This document shows positions 50,531 through 60,441 of a stretch of 64,000 bases of DNA, one piece after another (the stretch's first letter is position 1; the number at the start of each line of letters is the position of its first letter). The translations under genes were made by a program, and so were the position numbers. A model generated the notes under the pieces. The model was not told the origin of the DNA. It saw nothing but the letters and a program-made list of their open reading frames with translations, and made no database searches. Source of the DNA: Archaeoglobus veneficus SNP6 (GTDB taxonomy: Archaea; Halobacteriota; Archaeoglobi; Archaeoglobales; Archaeoglobaceae); contig NC_015320.1 of NCBI RefSeq assembly GCF_000194625.1, positions 1,100,612 to 1,164,611 on the forward strand, written 5' to 3'.

Positions 50531-50636
50531 ATGAGCATTTACGTGTGAACACATGCACATAATTTCCACGGCACAGTCATCAAGCACATCTATCTGAAGT
50601 GTTCGATAGAAAAAAGAATACTAAAAATAATTTAGT

Positions 50637-51293
50637 CTATACAAATTTCACACTGAGGTCTTTTACCTTATTTCTTATGGATATATTAATCAAGAGAGGA
50701 GTCAGTCCTTCTACGAGCCTTGATGCGGCGAGGGGGCCCGCATCAAGTCCTCTTAATCCATCGATGCTGTTTACAATTTCCAGAACAATTCGTTTTGCTT
50801 CGTCATCGTCGCTGCAGACGGGGACATCCCACTCAAAACGTTCATCGAGATTCGCAAACCGTTCGGCCGGAACCGTCTGAAAGGCCGAAACAACCCGGCT
50901 ATCTTTAAGAATAGATGCAATTTTCTCGGCTGCTGAACCTTCCGGAGGAGGCGCATATATGAACAATCTGCTCTTCTTTTCCATGGGGACTACAGGAGTT
51001 ATGACGATCTTTCCTGCAAGATCTTCTTTGAGACTTTCTGCAGCTTTGTACACGTGACTGTAGGGGATAGCCAGGATGGCCACGTCTGACAGCTCCGAAG
51101 CTTTCGCATTGTCTGCTCCAGATATGACCCCATTTAATCCTCTACTCTCCAGCATTGAGGTGTACTCTTCCGCCTTTTGTCGGGCTTTCTCACCCTTTCT
51201 CGAACCCACTATCACCTCGTAGCCTGCAATCGCAAGCCGTAGAGACAGGCCGATGCCGATATGACCGGTTCCACCAAGAACTGCTATTTTCAT
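50637..51293 (-). CDS. npdG: F420-dependent NADP reductase
   Basis: A 218-residue enzyme that transfers hydride between reduced F420 and NADP. It has VLGGTGHIGIGLSLRLA at 5-21, SRKGEKARQKAE (NADP phosphate site), AILAIPYSH, VVSAFQTVPAE and the late DAGPLAASRLVEGLTPLLI, all as in the characterised Archaeoglobus enzyme. It feeds NADPH to biosynthesis. Confidence 0.92.
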   Translation of the reverse strand: MKIAVLGGTGHIGIGLSLRLAIAGYEVIVGSRKGEKARQKAEEYTSMLESRGLNGVISGADNAKASELSDVAILAIPYSHVYKAAESLKEDLAGKIVITPVVPMEKKSRLFIYAPPPEGSAAEKIASILKDSRVVSAFQTVPAERFANLDERFEWDVPVCSDDDEAKRIVLEIVNSIDGLRGLDAGPLAASRLVEGLTPLLINISIRNKVKDLSVKFV

Positions 51294-51413
51294 TGTATCA
51301 CCTACTGGACGTGCAATTTCACTTAATTTATCATTTTAGATTTGTGGTTAGACTTTCTTTGGGTGCCACAAATTATTTGAATTTTAACTTAATTAAACAT
51401 AATTTATTAAAAA

Positions 51414-52652
51414 TTAAAGAGATTGAAGGTTCTCAACTACCGCCTTTGCGAACTCCTTCGTTCCAACGAGGTTTCCGCCGACGTGGCGGTGGATGTCGTA
51501 GGTAACAGTTCCGCTCTGAATGGTCATCTCCACAGCTTTCTTTATCATCTCGCTTCCCTCTCTCCACCCGAGGTACTCGAACATGAGCGCCCCCGTCAGA
51601 ATCTCAGCTGTCGGATTCACTTTGTTCTGGCCAGCGTACTTCGGCGCAGAGCCGTGGACGGGCTCGAACACACCCATCCCGTCGCCTATGTTGCTGCCGG
51701 GAGCTATACCCAGGCCACCAACCATCGCTGCAGCGGCGTCGCTCATGTAATCGCCATTGAGGTTTGGCATCGCGAGCACATCGTATTCTGCAGTTCTCGT
51801 CAGAATCTGCTGGAACATGTTGTCGGCAATGCGGTCCTTGATAACGATCTTCCCTTCTGGCTGCTCGCCGTTGTATTTCTCCCACAGCTCGTCTTCAGTT
51901 ATGGTGTACTCGCCAAATTCTTCTCTTGCAAGTTCATAACCCCAGTCTCTGAACGCTCCCTCTGTGTACTTCATTATGTTGCCCTTGTGCACGAGCGTAA
52001 CGCTCTTCCTTCCGTTCTGGATGGCGTACTGTATTGCAAGCCTTACGAGTCTCTTCGTGGCGAACTCGCTTATGGGCTTAATTCCTATACCCGAGTCTTC
52101 CCTTATGCTGACGCCGAACTCGTCCTTGAGGAATTTTATGAGCTTCAGCGCCTCGTTGCTACCTCTCGGCCACTCAATGCCCGCATAAACGTCTTCTGTA
52201 TTCTCTCTGAAGATTACGAGGTTCACCTTCTCTGGCTCTTTGAGGGGGCTTGGAGCGCCCTTCAGGTAGTAGACGGGTCTCACGTTGGCATACAAATCGA
52301 GAACCTGCCTTATGGTTACGTTTAGACTCCTGAAACCTCCGCCGACAGGTGTTGTCAGAGGGCCTTTGAGCGCAACTCTGAACTCCCTTATCGCGTTGAG
52401 CGTATCTTCGGGCAAATAATTGCCGTAGAGCTTGTAAGCATCCTCACCAGCGTAAATCCTGAACCACACAATCTCTTTGCCAATCTTTTCTGCTGCAGCA
52501 TCGAGTACCATCAGCGCTGCTGGCACAACATCCTTGCCTATTCCGTCGCCCTCGATGTAGGGAATAATCGGGTTATCGGGCACTATGAGCTTTCCGTCCT
52601 CGTACCTTATCTTTTCCCCCTCTTCTGGAGGCTTTATCTTTTCGTAGGCCAT
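51414..52652 (-). CDS. icd: NADP-type isocitrate dehydrogenase
   Basis: A 412-residue enzyme of the decarboxylating dehydrogenase family. It opens [13 protein letters not shown], has the isocitrate phosphorylation-site region [61 protein letters not shown] and [16 protein letters not shown]. The length equals that of the Archaeoglobus enzyme. The ORF extends 31 codons upstream, but this ATG fits the family. It follows the P-type ATPase by 22 bases. Confidence 0.92.
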   Translation of the reverse strand: MAYEKIKPPEEGEKIRYEDGKLIVPDNPIIPYIEGDGIGKDVVPAALMVLDAAAEKIGKEIVWFRIYAGEDAYKLYGNYLPEDTLNAIREFRVALKGPLTTPVGGGFRSLNVTIRQVLDLYANVRPVYYLKGAPSPLKEPEKVNLVIFRENTEDVYAGIEWPRGSNEALKLIKFLKDEFGVSIREDSGIGIKPISEFATKRLVRLAIQYAIQNGRKSVTLVHKGNIMKYTEGAFRDWGYELAREEFGEYTITEDELWEKYNGEQPEGKIVIKDRIADNMFQQILTRTAEYDVLAMPNLNGDYMSDAAAAMVGGLGIAPGSNIGDGMGVFEPVHGSAPKYAGQNKVNPTAEILTGALMFEYLGWREGSEMIKKAVEMTIQSGTVTYDIHRHVGGNLVGTKEFAKAVVENLQSL

Positions 52653-52674
52653 GCCCCCGCATCGCTGGTGGGCT

Positions 52675-55269
52675 TTAAAACTTTTGCCGAGTTGCGAACT
52701 TTTCGATTTCGGCAAGGAAGAAGACGAGGGATGTGACGGCGACAATTTTCAGCCACGTTTCTGATGTGAGAGGTGCTGTATGGAGCCATCCAAAGATGTC
52801 CGGTAGATGCGTGGCAGCAACTTGAAGGCCAGCCATTGCGGCGATTCCAGGTATTATGGCAGGGTTCCACCGCTTTAACGTTGTGAAAAAGCTCTCGCTG
52901 AGACTTCTCGAGCTGAGCAGGTAGAATATTTCAAAGAAGACGATTGTGTTCATAGCTGCAGTTCTTGCTGCATCCCCATCGCTCTGGCTGAAGTATAACA
53001 GATAAGCTCCCAGCACCATGAGTATCGAAATCCACGTAATTCTGAAGAGTATCTGCCTGCTGAGGAGCTCTTTTCCAGTTGGCTTCAGCCTGAGCAGCCC
53101 CGGTTCGCGGGGTTCGAAGACGAGCGTGGTTCCAAGCAGAATGGCCGTTACAGTATTAATCCAGAGAATCTGCACTGGCAGGATTGGTAAGGCAATTCCA
53201 ATGAGGAAGGCAGACATCACCGAAAGAGCCTCACCCCCATTCGTTGGCAGAAGCCAGGCGAGAACCTTCTGAATTTTCCTGAAGACGTTTCTTCCTTCCT
53301 CTATGGCTGCAACTATCGTTGCGAAGTTGTCGTCGAGAATTATCATATCACTCGCCTCCTTCGCAACTTCCGTGCCGGAGCCCATGGCAACACCTATGTC
53401 TGCAGCTTTTAGCGCTGGAGCATCGTTTACACCGTCACCGGTAACAGCAACGATCTCTCCACTTTCCTGAAACGCCCTCACTATCCTGAACTTGTGCTCG
53501 GGCAGAACCCTCGCGAAGATTCCCACATCTTTGAGAGCTTTTCTGAGCTCTTCGTCGCTCATTCTGTCGAGTTCGTCTCCTGTCAGGGCGTACCCTCTTA
53601 TCCCAAGTTCTCTTGCTATTGCGAGGGCTGTAGCCGGATGGTCGCCAGTGATCATCACAACTCTTACTCCTGCGTGCCTGCAATTCTTCACAGCTTCGTA
53701 ACACTCCTCTCTCGGCGGGTCGATCATGCACTGGAATCCAAGAAAAACCATGTCCCTGAGGTGTTCCCTTATACTGAAACCCTCGACGTCCGTTACCTTG
53801 TAAGCGAAGGCGAGAATCCTCATTCCGCGCGATGCGAGATTCTCGGCTGCGCTGTGCAGCTCTTCGACATCTATCTCTACAGGCTCTCCGTTGACCATCA
53901 TCTCAGAACACATGGATATAATGCGCTCCGGCGACCCTTTTGCGTAGACTATCGCGAGGCCATTGTCTTCGATAGCTGTGGCCATAAACCTTATCGCAGG
54001 ATCGAAGGGAATTTCTCCGATAATCCTTTTTTCCTTCTCCAGACTTTCGTCCGCAATTGCTGCAGCTTCGAGAAGTGCAATTTCCGTCGGGTCTCCGCTC
54101 ACAACGTACCCTCCTTCATCAGCCCTGTAAACAGCCCTGTTGCACACATAGCCAGCGAGAATCGTCAGCTTAACCTCTCTGAGCTCTCTAACCCTCTCAC
54201 TCTTCAGCTCTTCAATCTCGTATTCCTTGCCACCAGCGTAAATCCTGACGACTTTAATTCTGTTCTGGGTCAGCGTTCCGGTTTTGTCAGTGCATATGGT
54301 CGTTACACTCCCAAGAGTTTCGACTGCTGGAAGCCTTCGCACAATGGCTTTCCTTGCAGCCATATCACGAACGCCGAGAGCGAGAATCATTGTAAGAAGA
54401 GCCGGCAGCGATTCGGGAATCGCTGCAACCGCAAGACCGACGGATGCGAGAAAGGTCATTTCAGTTTCGTACCCCCTGTAAAGACCTATGAGGAAGTTGA
54501 AGGCAGATAAGGCTATGATTATGAAGAAGATGTTTCTACCGAGTTTCTTCATTCTCCTCAGGAGCGGCGTCTCGATTCTCTTCTCCCTTTCAGTCCTCCT
54601 GGCAATTTTTCCAAGCTCCGTCTGGCCGGATGTTGCAACAACGACAGCCCTTGCGTAGCCCTCCGTTACAAGTGTTCCGGCAAAGACCATGTTTGGCCTT
54701 GTGAACCTTTCTTCGACAGCATCAACGCTCTTTTCAACCGGAACACTCTCTCCCGTCAGCAGAGATTCGTCAACCCTCAGGCCGTTTGCTTCGAAGAGTC
54801 TCGCATCAGCAGGAACCTTCATTCCTGCTTCGAGAACTATAACGTCCCCTGGAACGAGAAGTCTTGCAGGGATCTCTTTTTCGAGTCCTCCCCTGATTAC
54901 TCTCGCCCTAACCTCGACGATTCTTTTGAGTGCTTCGAGAGTTTTCTCGGCCTTTCTCTCCTGAGCGTACCCTATAATGGCATTTACAGCGACAACAGCA
55001 AAAATTATGACAGAGTCCGCGAGCTTTCCGAGATATACCGTGAGAATTCCGCTAACGATCAGAACGTAAATGAGAGGATCGTGAAAGTGGAGAAGAAACC
55101 TGACGAGTTCGTTCTCTTTCTTTTCTCTGATCTCGTTTGGTCCGAAAACTTCAAGCCTCTTCCTCGCTTCCTCTTCCTTCAGCCCCTGGGGAGAAGTCTC
55201 GAATGTTTCGAAGACCTCTTCGTGGCTGAAGGTATGCCAGTCTCCCATTTGCCTAATTATGTCAGGCAT
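52675..55269 (-). CDS. P-type (type II) cation-transporting ATPase
   Basis: An 864-residue ATPase of the Ca/PMR1-like type. Motifs are [11 protein letters not shown] in the actuator domain, the phosphorylation site [11 protein letters not shown] near residue 330, [13 protein letters not shown], and [18 protein letters not shown]. Membrane helix 4 reads [12 protein letters not shown], where Ca pumps have PEGLP. About ten helices are present, and a cation-ATPase N-terminal domain begins [13 protein letters not shown]. The ion is probably Ca or Mn but is not decided by sequence. Confidence 0.88.
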   Translation of the reverse strand: MPDIIRQMGDWHTFSHEEVFETFETSPQGLKEEEARKRLEVFGPNEIREKKENELVRFLLHFHDPLIYVLIVSGILTVYLGKLADSVIIFAVVAVNAIIGYAQERKAEKTLEALKRIVEVRARVIRGGLEKEIPARLLVPGDVIVLEAGMKVPADARLFEANGLRVDESLLTGESVPVEKSVDAVEERFTRPNMVFAGTLVTEGYARAVVVATSGQTELGKIARRTEREKRIETPLLRRMKKLGRNIFFIIIALSAFNFLIGLYRGYETEMTFLASVGLAVAAIPESLPALLTMILALGVRDMAARKAIVRRLPAVETLGSVTTICTDKTGTLTQNRIKVVRIYAGGKEYEIEELKSERVRELREVKLTILAGYVCNRAVYRADEGGYVVSGDPTEIALLEAAAIADESLEKEKRIIGEIPFDPAIRFMATAIEDNGLAIVYAKGSPERIISMCSEMMVNGEPVEIDVEELHSAAENLASRGMRILAFAYKVTDVEGFSIREHLRDMVFLGFQCMIDPPREECYEAVKNCRHAGVRVVMITGDHPATALAIARELGIRGYALTGDELDRMSDEELRKALKDVGIFARVLPEHKFRIVRAFQESGEIVAVTGDGVNDAPALKAADIGVAMGSGTEVAKEASDMIILDDNFATIVAAIEEGRNVFRKIQKVLAWLLPTNGGEALSVMSAFLIGIALPILPVQILWINTVTAILLGTTLVFEPREPGLLRLKPTGKELLSRQILFRITWISILMVLGAYLLYFSQSDGDAARTAAMNTIVFFEIFYLLSSRSLSESFFTTLKRWNPAIIPGIAAMAGLQVAATHLPDIFGWLHTAPLTSETWLKIVAVTSLVFFLAEIEKFATRQKF

Positions 55270-55348
55270 TCCCTAATTAGTTATCGATTGTGGCCGAGTT
55301 TTCATCAAAATCGAAAAGGAGATATAGTCAATCAGGTTGCAGCGTAAT

Positions 55349-56368
55349 ATGCGGGGAATACTGGTTGCAATTTTGGTAATAATTGTGATGTTGATACATC
55401 CAGTAGCAGCCATCGAGTCTTCGTGCATGCAATGCCACGAGAGCGTTGCAGTGAACTACTCCAAGAGCCTCCATTATACAATAGAGGGGATAAAAACAGG
55501 ATTCCAGCAAGGCTCCGGAAAGACCTTAGGAATAGATGTGCCAGCATACTGCCTGGACTGCCACGTGGAAAACTGCACAGAGTGCCACAAAGTCCACAAG
55601 CAGCTACCGAACATGACTGACTGTGTCAACTGCCACAAAGACCAAATCGGCGTTAACTACATTGGTTACCTTGCTGAAATGATGAAGAAAGCACCTCATG
55701 CGGACGTACACTACAAAAAGGGCTTCGAGTGTCTGGACTGCCACAGCCTTGACGAGGTACACGGCGATGGAAATGCATACACATTTGGAGAGCAGGCGGT
55801 AAAAATAACATGCGAGGATTGCCACATTAAAGGCCTCGTCGTGGATGGTAAAAAGGCAACACCTTATGACCCGAACATTCTCGCCCACAAGCTCCACCGC
55901 GATATATCCTGCTTTGCATGCCATGCTGATTACTACCAGACGTGCTCCAACTGCCACCTTGACACCGGCGAGTTTGACAAGCTAAGCACTGACGAGTTCC
56001 ACATCCTGCGTTACAACGGTCTGCTCTATCCGGCCCATGTCATGACCACGAGTTATGAGGGCAAGACTTCAAAGAGCGCTGGAACTGTGATGCCCCATAC
56101 AATCACGGCAAAGGCCAGAGATTGCGAAGAGTGTCACGACAAAGAGAAGGAAGTGTTCCTGGTTGGCTTTGATGGCAGGTTAGTGGGCCCGCCTGGCGTT
56201 GAACTTGCTGATCCGCCGTCGAAGCTTGCGATAGATCTGAGTAGCTTCGGCATCAACTTCAAGGTAGACATAACGCAGCTTGGAACGCTGATAATCCTCG
56301 CAGTTCTCGGAGGTATTGCTGTGCACCTTGCCAAGCGCAGGATTACTCTCGGGAGGTGGGTAGGATGA
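55349..56368 (+). CDS. Nine-haem cytochrome c with C-terminal membrane anchor
   Basis: A 339-residue exported cytochrome. A signal helix (about 3-22) is followed by nine CxxCH haem motifs, beginning at residues 26, 68, 76, 92, 128, 155, 188, 199 and 259, with many additional histidines as distal ligands. A helix near 313-330 with a basic tail anchors it. The next gene, a cytochrome b, overlaps by 4 bases, so the pair probably moves electrons between quinone and an extracellular or periplasmic acceptor or donor. Confidence 0.88.
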   Translation: MRGILVAILVIIVMLIHPVAAIESSCMQCHESVAVNYSKSLHYTIEGIKTGFQQGSGKTLGIDVPAYCLDCHVENCTECHKVHKQLPNMTDCVNCHKDQIGVNYIGYLAEMMKKAPHADVHYKKGFECLDCHSLDEVHGDGNAYTFGEQAVKITCEDCHIKGLVVDGKKATPYDPNILAHKLHRDISCFACHADYYQTCSNCHLDTGEFDKLSTDEFHILRYNGLLYPAHVMTTSYEGKTSKSAGTVMPHTITAKARDCEECHDKEKEVFLVGFDGRLVGPPGVELADPPSKLAIDLSSFGINFKVDITQLGTLIILAVLGGIAVHLAKRRITLGRWVG

Positions 56369-57048
56369 CGCATCACGATAAGGAATACGAGACGATTGAA
56401 GTAGAAAGGCATTCGGCACTGTACCGCTTTTATCACTGGGCAATAGTCTCCACGGGCCTCATAATAGGCTGGACGGGCTGGAGGCTCGGAGGACTTTACG
56501 GCGTTTCATTTCCAGACATGGAGACGGCGTTGAATATACACCTGTATCTCGGCTTCGTCTTCGGCGCACTGTGGGTTCTGCTATTCATCTACGTGGTTCA
56601 GCACGAATGGGAGTGGTTCTCACCAAGACGCTTTCCCTACGCGATAAAGTTCTTCATTCAGGAGGCGCTCGCCTGGACGGGCATAGGTCCGCACATTGAA
56701 GACCCGAGGGGTTACGACCCTGAAAAGAGAGAGTACGTTGAAAAGCTCATACCGACAGAGGTCATGGTTCTCTGGATGTACCTTCTGATGGCAGCAATCA
56801 TGGGTATAACGGGCTTTGCCCTTTACTACACAGATATATTTGCTCCGTTGATAAAGTTCGCCGATGGATTCGCACCGATCTTCGGCCTGCCAGATGGCTA
56901 CACGCTGATCAGAGCTATTCACAGACTCGTCATGTACTTCTTCCTGATGACAATGCTGATACACGCGTACGCAGTCATAATCTTTGACGTCCTCGGTTCG
57001 ATGATTACGGGGAAGAGGAAGGAGAGGGTTGTCAGGAGTAGGAAGTAA
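56365..57048 (+). CDS. Cytochrome b membrane partner of the nine-haem cytochrome
   Basis: A 227-residue cytochrome b of the four-helix b561/FdnI type. Helices lie near 25-45, 60-82, 133-155 and 185-210. Haem-ligand candidates are His in LYRFYHW, IHLYLG, IHRLVMYF and LIHAYAV. The ATG overlaps the cytochrome c stop. It should connect the menaquinone pool with the multihaem protein. Confidence 0.87.
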   Translation: MTHHDKEYETIEVERHSALYRFYHWAIVSTGLIIGWTGWRLGGLYGVSFPDMETALNIHLYLGFVFGALWVLLFIYVVQHEWEWFSPRRFPYAIKFFIQEALAWTGIGPHIEDPRGYDPEKREYVEKLIPTEVMVLWMYLLMAAIMGITGFALYYTDIFAPLIKFADGFAPIFGLPDGYTLIRAIHRLVMYFFLMTMLIHAYAVIIFDVLGSMITGKRKERVVRSRK

Positions 57049-57086
57049 ATTTTAACATTACCTTTATTTTTTGAGAGTATAGTTGA

Positions 57087-57227
57087 TTCTGGAATCACCT
57101 TTCAGCTATAGGTGCTGTGGGAGACCTCGGAGCAAAGCTGTTCTCAACGGAGTTTGGTGGTTTAGCTGAGAACCTCCTACTCAGACACGGGCTCACGAGA
57201 GAGGATGCCTTGAAGGTTCGCAAGTAA
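57087..57227 (+). pseudogene. Gene-end relic (possible DHH-type phosphoesterase)
   Basis: A 46-codon frame with no start encodes LSAIGAVGDLGAKLFS and later LLRHGLTREDALKVRK before a TAA. GAVGD recalls DHH-family proteins, but the fragment is too short to be sure. The rest of the gap to 57374 has a second open stretch reading LSASPGGALTYAIG that runs into the IS target, and is likewise a relic. Confidence 0.35.
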
Positions 57228-57374
57228 ACCAGAAAGGATCTATAACGATTTCTGGCTTTACTTCGCAATAGTGTGTTCAATTACTCTATTTTGCCCTTTC
57301 CGAAAATCTTTCTGCTTCTCCAGGTGGTGCGCTCACCTATGCTATTGGTAATTGCTCTGACGTAGTTCTACAAT

Positions 57375-57383
57375 CTCAACCCA
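57375..57383. repeat. Left target-site duplication of the IS6-like element
   Basis: CTCAACCCA is repeated exactly at 58079-58087. Confidence 0.85.
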
Positions 57384-58078
57384 GGCAGTGTCAAAATAAC
57401 AAAAAATAAATAACTAAGATACAACTTATGCAGCCTGCGCTAAGCCAGTTGGTAGATTACGTCAAGTCTACAAAAGTCTTTCGAAGGAACAGGAAAGATG
57501 TGGAACTTAAAATACTTGCAGCATTATTATACTTCTTTGGCCTTTCTTTGAGAAAAACAAGTGATTTTCTATCTTTATTCGAAGAAATAAGTCACGAATC
57601 TGTTAGGATTTACTACCATAGACTCAAAACAGTCTTAAAACAACCAGAAAAGAAGAAAAGAAGACTTGTTGCGATAGATGAAACAAAAATAAAACTGGAA
57701 AAGAAACAAATCTTTGTTTGGGCTGCTATAGACGTTGATACCATGGAATGCCTAGCTATATGGGCTTCTGGAGGAAGAGGAAGCTTTGAAGCTTACGTTT
57801 TCCTTAGAGAAGTTCTCAAGCATTGCGAAAACAAGCCAGAGATCGTTGTTGATAGAGGTTTCTGGTATCTGTGGGCTTTGAAAAGGTTAGGGCTGAGATA
57901 CAGGCATGAAACGTTTGGTAGAAGAAATGCTGTAGAAGGATTCTTTTCGAGGTTTAAAGAGAGAACGAAGAGGTTCTGGAACAGATTTCCATTCAGGAGT
58001 TCTTTTGTCTCTGTACAGAGCTGGTTGGAGAGCTTTATGGCCTTCTACAACTACTGGAGGTGTTAACTTGACACTACC
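57384..58078 (+). mobile_element. IS6-like insertion sequence, about 695 bp, complete
   Basis: The ends are 17-bp imperfect inverted repeats (14 of 17): GGCAGTGTCAAAATAAC on the left and, read inward, GGTAGTGTCAAGTTAAC on the right. They are flanked by a 9-bp direct repeat. The single gene spans almost the whole element. Confidence 0.88.
57428..58066 (+). CDS. IS6/ISC-type short DDE transposase
   Basis: A 212-residue transposase with an N-terminal helix-turn-helix part (LKILAALLYFFGLSLRKTSDFL) and the DDE core: Asp in VAIDETKI, Asp in IVVDRGFWY and Glu in RRNAVEGFFSRFKERTKRF. This is the compact type found in archaeal IS6-family elements. No disruption is visible. Confidence 0.88.
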   Translation: MQPALSQLVDYVKSTKVFRRNRKDVELKILAALLYFFGLSLRKTSDFLSLFEEISHESVRIYYHRLKTVLKQPEKKKRRLVAIDETKIKLEKKQIFVWAAIDVDTMECLAIWASGGRGSFEAYVFLREVLKHCENKPEIVVDRGFWYLWALKRLGLRYRHETFGRRNAVEGFFSRFKERTKRFWNRFPFRSSFVSVQSWLESFMAFYNYWRC

Positions 58079-58087
58079 CTCAACCCA
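58079..58087. repeat. Right target-site duplication of the IS6-like element
   Basis: Exact copy of 57375-57383. Confidence 0.85.
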
Positions 58088-58178
58088 AACTGCGACACCA
58101 AGCCTCTATGAGTTTTTGATACTTATCTTTAAGGTATAGAACTACCTTTCCAAAAATAATATTAAAAATTAAAAAATT

Positions 58179-58703
58179 TTACGATACAACAATGCTGCCT
58201 TCCGTTATCAGGTTATTAGACAGCACATCAACAACCTGTACAGTCAACGATGTTCCTGAATCAACATTGTACGAAGCAGCCGCATTTTCGCTGAAAGTTA
58301 TCCATTCACCAACGTCGAACATATTGTTATCTGCTGCTCCAGTACTTATTGTAGCATTAAGCTTTCCAAGACTAGATGTTGCAGTGCCAGAGCTATCGAA
58401 AGTTATGATATCAATGGTCGCAGTAGAGTTCTTTACTATTACTTTCATCTGTGAAAATGCTACAGATTCTCCGCCCTTGTGCTCCAGTATAAAAACATCC
58501 TCGCCACTGGTTGAAGTTAGTGTATCACTAGCGTCCTTCAACGTGAGTTGTGCTTGGGGCGCTGTTTTGGGCGCCTTTGTACCCAGCCCAAACACAAAGC
58601 TGGCAATGACTGCCGCTAAGATCACTGTAATTGCCACCATCAAAATGACGCCAATCACTGGAGACACTGCTTTCTCTTCCCTTACAAAATCTCTCCCTAA
58701 CAT
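58179..58703 (-). CDS. Archaeal type IV pilin-like protein
   Basis: A 174-residue pilin. A short basic leader REEKAVSPVIGVILMVAITV shows the class III (prepilin peptidase) signal with cleavage just before the hydrophobic stem; the stem runs to about residue 40 and is followed by a Ser/Thr-rich, mainly beta head. It should be processed by PibD and assembled into a pilus. It stands alone; TTAAATAG at about 58746-58753 and GGAGGTGA (minus strand) provide promoter and ribosome binding site. Confidence 0.85.
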   Translation of the reverse strand: MLGRDFVREEKAVSPVIGVILMVAITVILAAVIASFVFGLGTKAPKTAPQAQLTLKDASDTLTSTSGEDVFILEHKGGESVAFSQMKVIVKNSTATIDIITFDSSGTATSSLGKLNATISTGAADNNMFDVGEWITFSENAAASYNVDSGTSLTVQVVDVLSNNLITEGSIVVS

Positions 58704-58744
58704 GAGTTCACCTCCTCATTATAGTAATTAGTACAGGCCACCCT

Positions 58745-58754
58745 ATTTAAGCTT
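58745..58754 (-). promoter_or_regulatory. TATA box of the pilin gene
   Basis: The minus strand reads CTTAAATAGG about 45 bases before the ATG, followed by GGAGGTGAACTC just before the start. The remaining 58755-58992 shows no gene. Confidence 0.5.
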
Positions 58755-58992
58755 ATTGGTAAATGAAATGAGCACCACTATGCAACCAAAAACTACTATA
58801 AAATATAATGAAACTCATCCCATTTATCTCTTTCGATTATCGAACGTTTAAATTAAATTCTTCGTTTAAGTTTATTGTGAAGTTCATGGCATTGCAGTCG
58901 TTACGCGGACCTTTCATCAGTACAGAGCGTCCAAATACCCTCCGACTTTCAAGCAGCACTGACAACGCAAGTCTTAAGAAAGGTTTGTCGTT

Positions 58993-59673
58993 GTGACACT
59001 GATGGAAATAAAAAAGCTTGGAGATACTCTCGAAATTGCCGTCGAGAGAAACCTGAGAGTGACCGTAAACGACATCTCCTTTGGTATGGCGTGCACACCG
59101 TCAAACATAGAAGAACTAATCCTCGGTTTTATGGTAACGGAGGGTATCGCCAATCCAGATGGCGTTAAGGTTACAATCAATGGCGAGAATGTAGAGGTTA
59201 TTATAGAAGACGACGCAAAAGTAAAAATTACGTCCTCCGGCAGCATTGGGATAGAGGAGGGAGAATTAAAACGGGTAAATGCAGGAGAGAAGTTTGGAAT
59301 TGACGAGTTAAAAAGTGCCCTTGAGTATCTCGAGGTAGAGGAATACAAGCGAACGAGGGGGTACCACATTGCAGCAGTCGTAAGCAAGAAGGGGCTTGAG
59401 GCAAGAGCCTACGACGTTGGCAGGCACAACGCCGTTGATAAAGCCGTTGGCATGTGCATAAAGAAGGGCATAGCCCTTGACAGAACATTCCTTCTCATTT
59501 CGGGTAGAATATCGAGAGGGATCGCTGCAAAGTGCGTCAGAGCTGGAATTCCACTCATAGTTTCCAAAGCTGCAATTCTCGACTCAGCAATTGAGCTGTG
59601 CAGGCTAACAGGCCTTTCAGCCGTCTCCTTTGCAACCAACATAGCGGTTAAGGGAGATGCCCTCGAAATTTGA
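58993..59673 (+). CDS. fdhD: FdhD-family sulfur carrier, variant lacking the Cys pair
   Basis: A 226-residue FdhD, the protein that passes sulfur from a desulfurase to the Mo/W cofactor of formate dehydrogenase. It has CTPSNIEELILGFMVTEGI, ARAYDVGRHNAVDKA, LLISGRISRGIAAKCVRAGIP and ILDSAIELCRLTGLSAVSFA. The CxxC loop of the E. coli protein is replaced by SSGSIG at 81-86. An ATG at 59002 is an alternative to the GTG. LarE overlaps its end by 17 bases. Confidence 0.88.
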   Translation: MTLMEIKKLGDTLEIAVERNLRVTVNDISFGMACTPSNIEELILGFMVTEGIANPDGVKVTINGENVEVIIEDDAKVKITSSGSIGIEEGELKRVNAGEKFGIDELKSALEYLEVEEYKRTRGYHIAAVVSKKGLEARAYDVGRHNAVDKAVGMCIKKGIALDRTFLLISGRISRGIAAKCVRAGIPLIVSKAAILDSAIELCRLTGLSAVSFATNIAVKGDALEI

Positions 59674-60430
59674 AGAGCTAAGGAAAATTGTAGGAGACAG
59701 AGTGGCCATAGCCTTCTCCGGCGGAGTGGATAGCGCAACGCTCGCAGCTCTCTGCAGGAAGTGGGGAATCGAAGCGATAGCCGTAACTGTAAAAACAGAC
59801 CTGATGGCGGCAAGAGACCTTGAAAACGCAAAGAGAGTTGCAGAAGAAATAGGTATAGAGCACGTAATCGTTGAAGTTGCCGTTCCCGATGCTGTTCTCG
59901 AAAATACTCCTCAGAGATGCTATTACTGCAAAAAGACCATCATAAAGGCGATTAAAGACGTTGCAGAGAGCAGAGGATTCAGGGTTATTGATGGCACGAA
60001 TGCCGATGACCTCAAAGACTTCAGGCCCGGACTGAAGGCTCTCGAAGAAGAAGGAGTGATCAGTCCGTGGGCGATGGCAGGCTTCACAAAGAAGGAAATA
60101 CGGAGGGTAGCAAAATCCCTCGGACTTTCAGTCCACAACAGACCTTCGAACTCCTGTCTTGCGACGAGAATTCCCTTCGGCGAGAGGATCGAAGTAGAGT
60201 GGCTTAGGAGGATCGAAGGGGCTGAGGAAGCGGTTATAGATATTATAGGCGAGAGGAGAATCAGAGTGAGAAAGTACGGGAAAAACGCTGCTGTGGAAAT
60301 AGAGGGTATCGAGGAGATAAATGATAAGAAGCTCGAAGCTATTGAATCTATTCTTAAAAAGCTCGGATTCGAAAGTATTACTTTCTCAGAATCAAAAACA
60401 GAATCAAAAACATTTTTCTGCAACAGGTAG
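59657..60430 (+). CDS. larE: ATP-dependent sacrificial sulfur transferase (LarE type)
   Basis: A 257-residue PP-loop enzyme: FSGGVDSATLAAL, then PQRCYYCKKTI and RPSNSCLATRIPFGERI, where the Cys corresponds to the sulfur-donating Cys of LarE. LarE sulfurates the nickel-pincer cofactor of lactate racemase. No larB or larC is in view, and the tight coupling to fdhD suggests that here it may serve a different sulfur acceptor. Confidence 0.83.
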   Translation: MPSKFEELRKIVGDRVAIAFSGGVDSATLAALCRKWGIEAIAVTVKTDLMAARDLENAKRVAEEIGIEHVIVEVAVPDAVLENTPQRCYYCKKTIIKAIKDVAESRGFRVIDGTNADDLKDFRPGLKALEEEGVISPWAMAGFTKKEIRRVAKSLGLSVHNRPSNSCLATRIPFGERIEVEWLRRIEGAEEAVIDIIGERRIRVRKYGKNAAVEIEGIEEINDKKLEAIESILKKLGFESITFSESKTESKTFFCNR

Positions 60431-60441
60431 ACGTTGGAAGG

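Noticed and set aside
50524-50600. Possible C/D box guide RNA
   Set aside because: A GCGATGA resembles box C and a CTGA lies about 65 bases on, but box C has a mismatch and no internal D' or C' boxes are visible.
51423-52325. 300-codon plus-strand ORF
   Set aside because: Shadow of isocitrate dehydrogenase.
53494-54510. 338-codon plus-strand ORF
   Set aside because: Shadow of the P-type ATPase gene, which shows all catalytic motifs on the minus strand.
57095-57280. Minus-strand 61-codon ORF
   Set aside because: It is opposite a frame that reads like a real protein end, and it has no ribosome binding site or motif.
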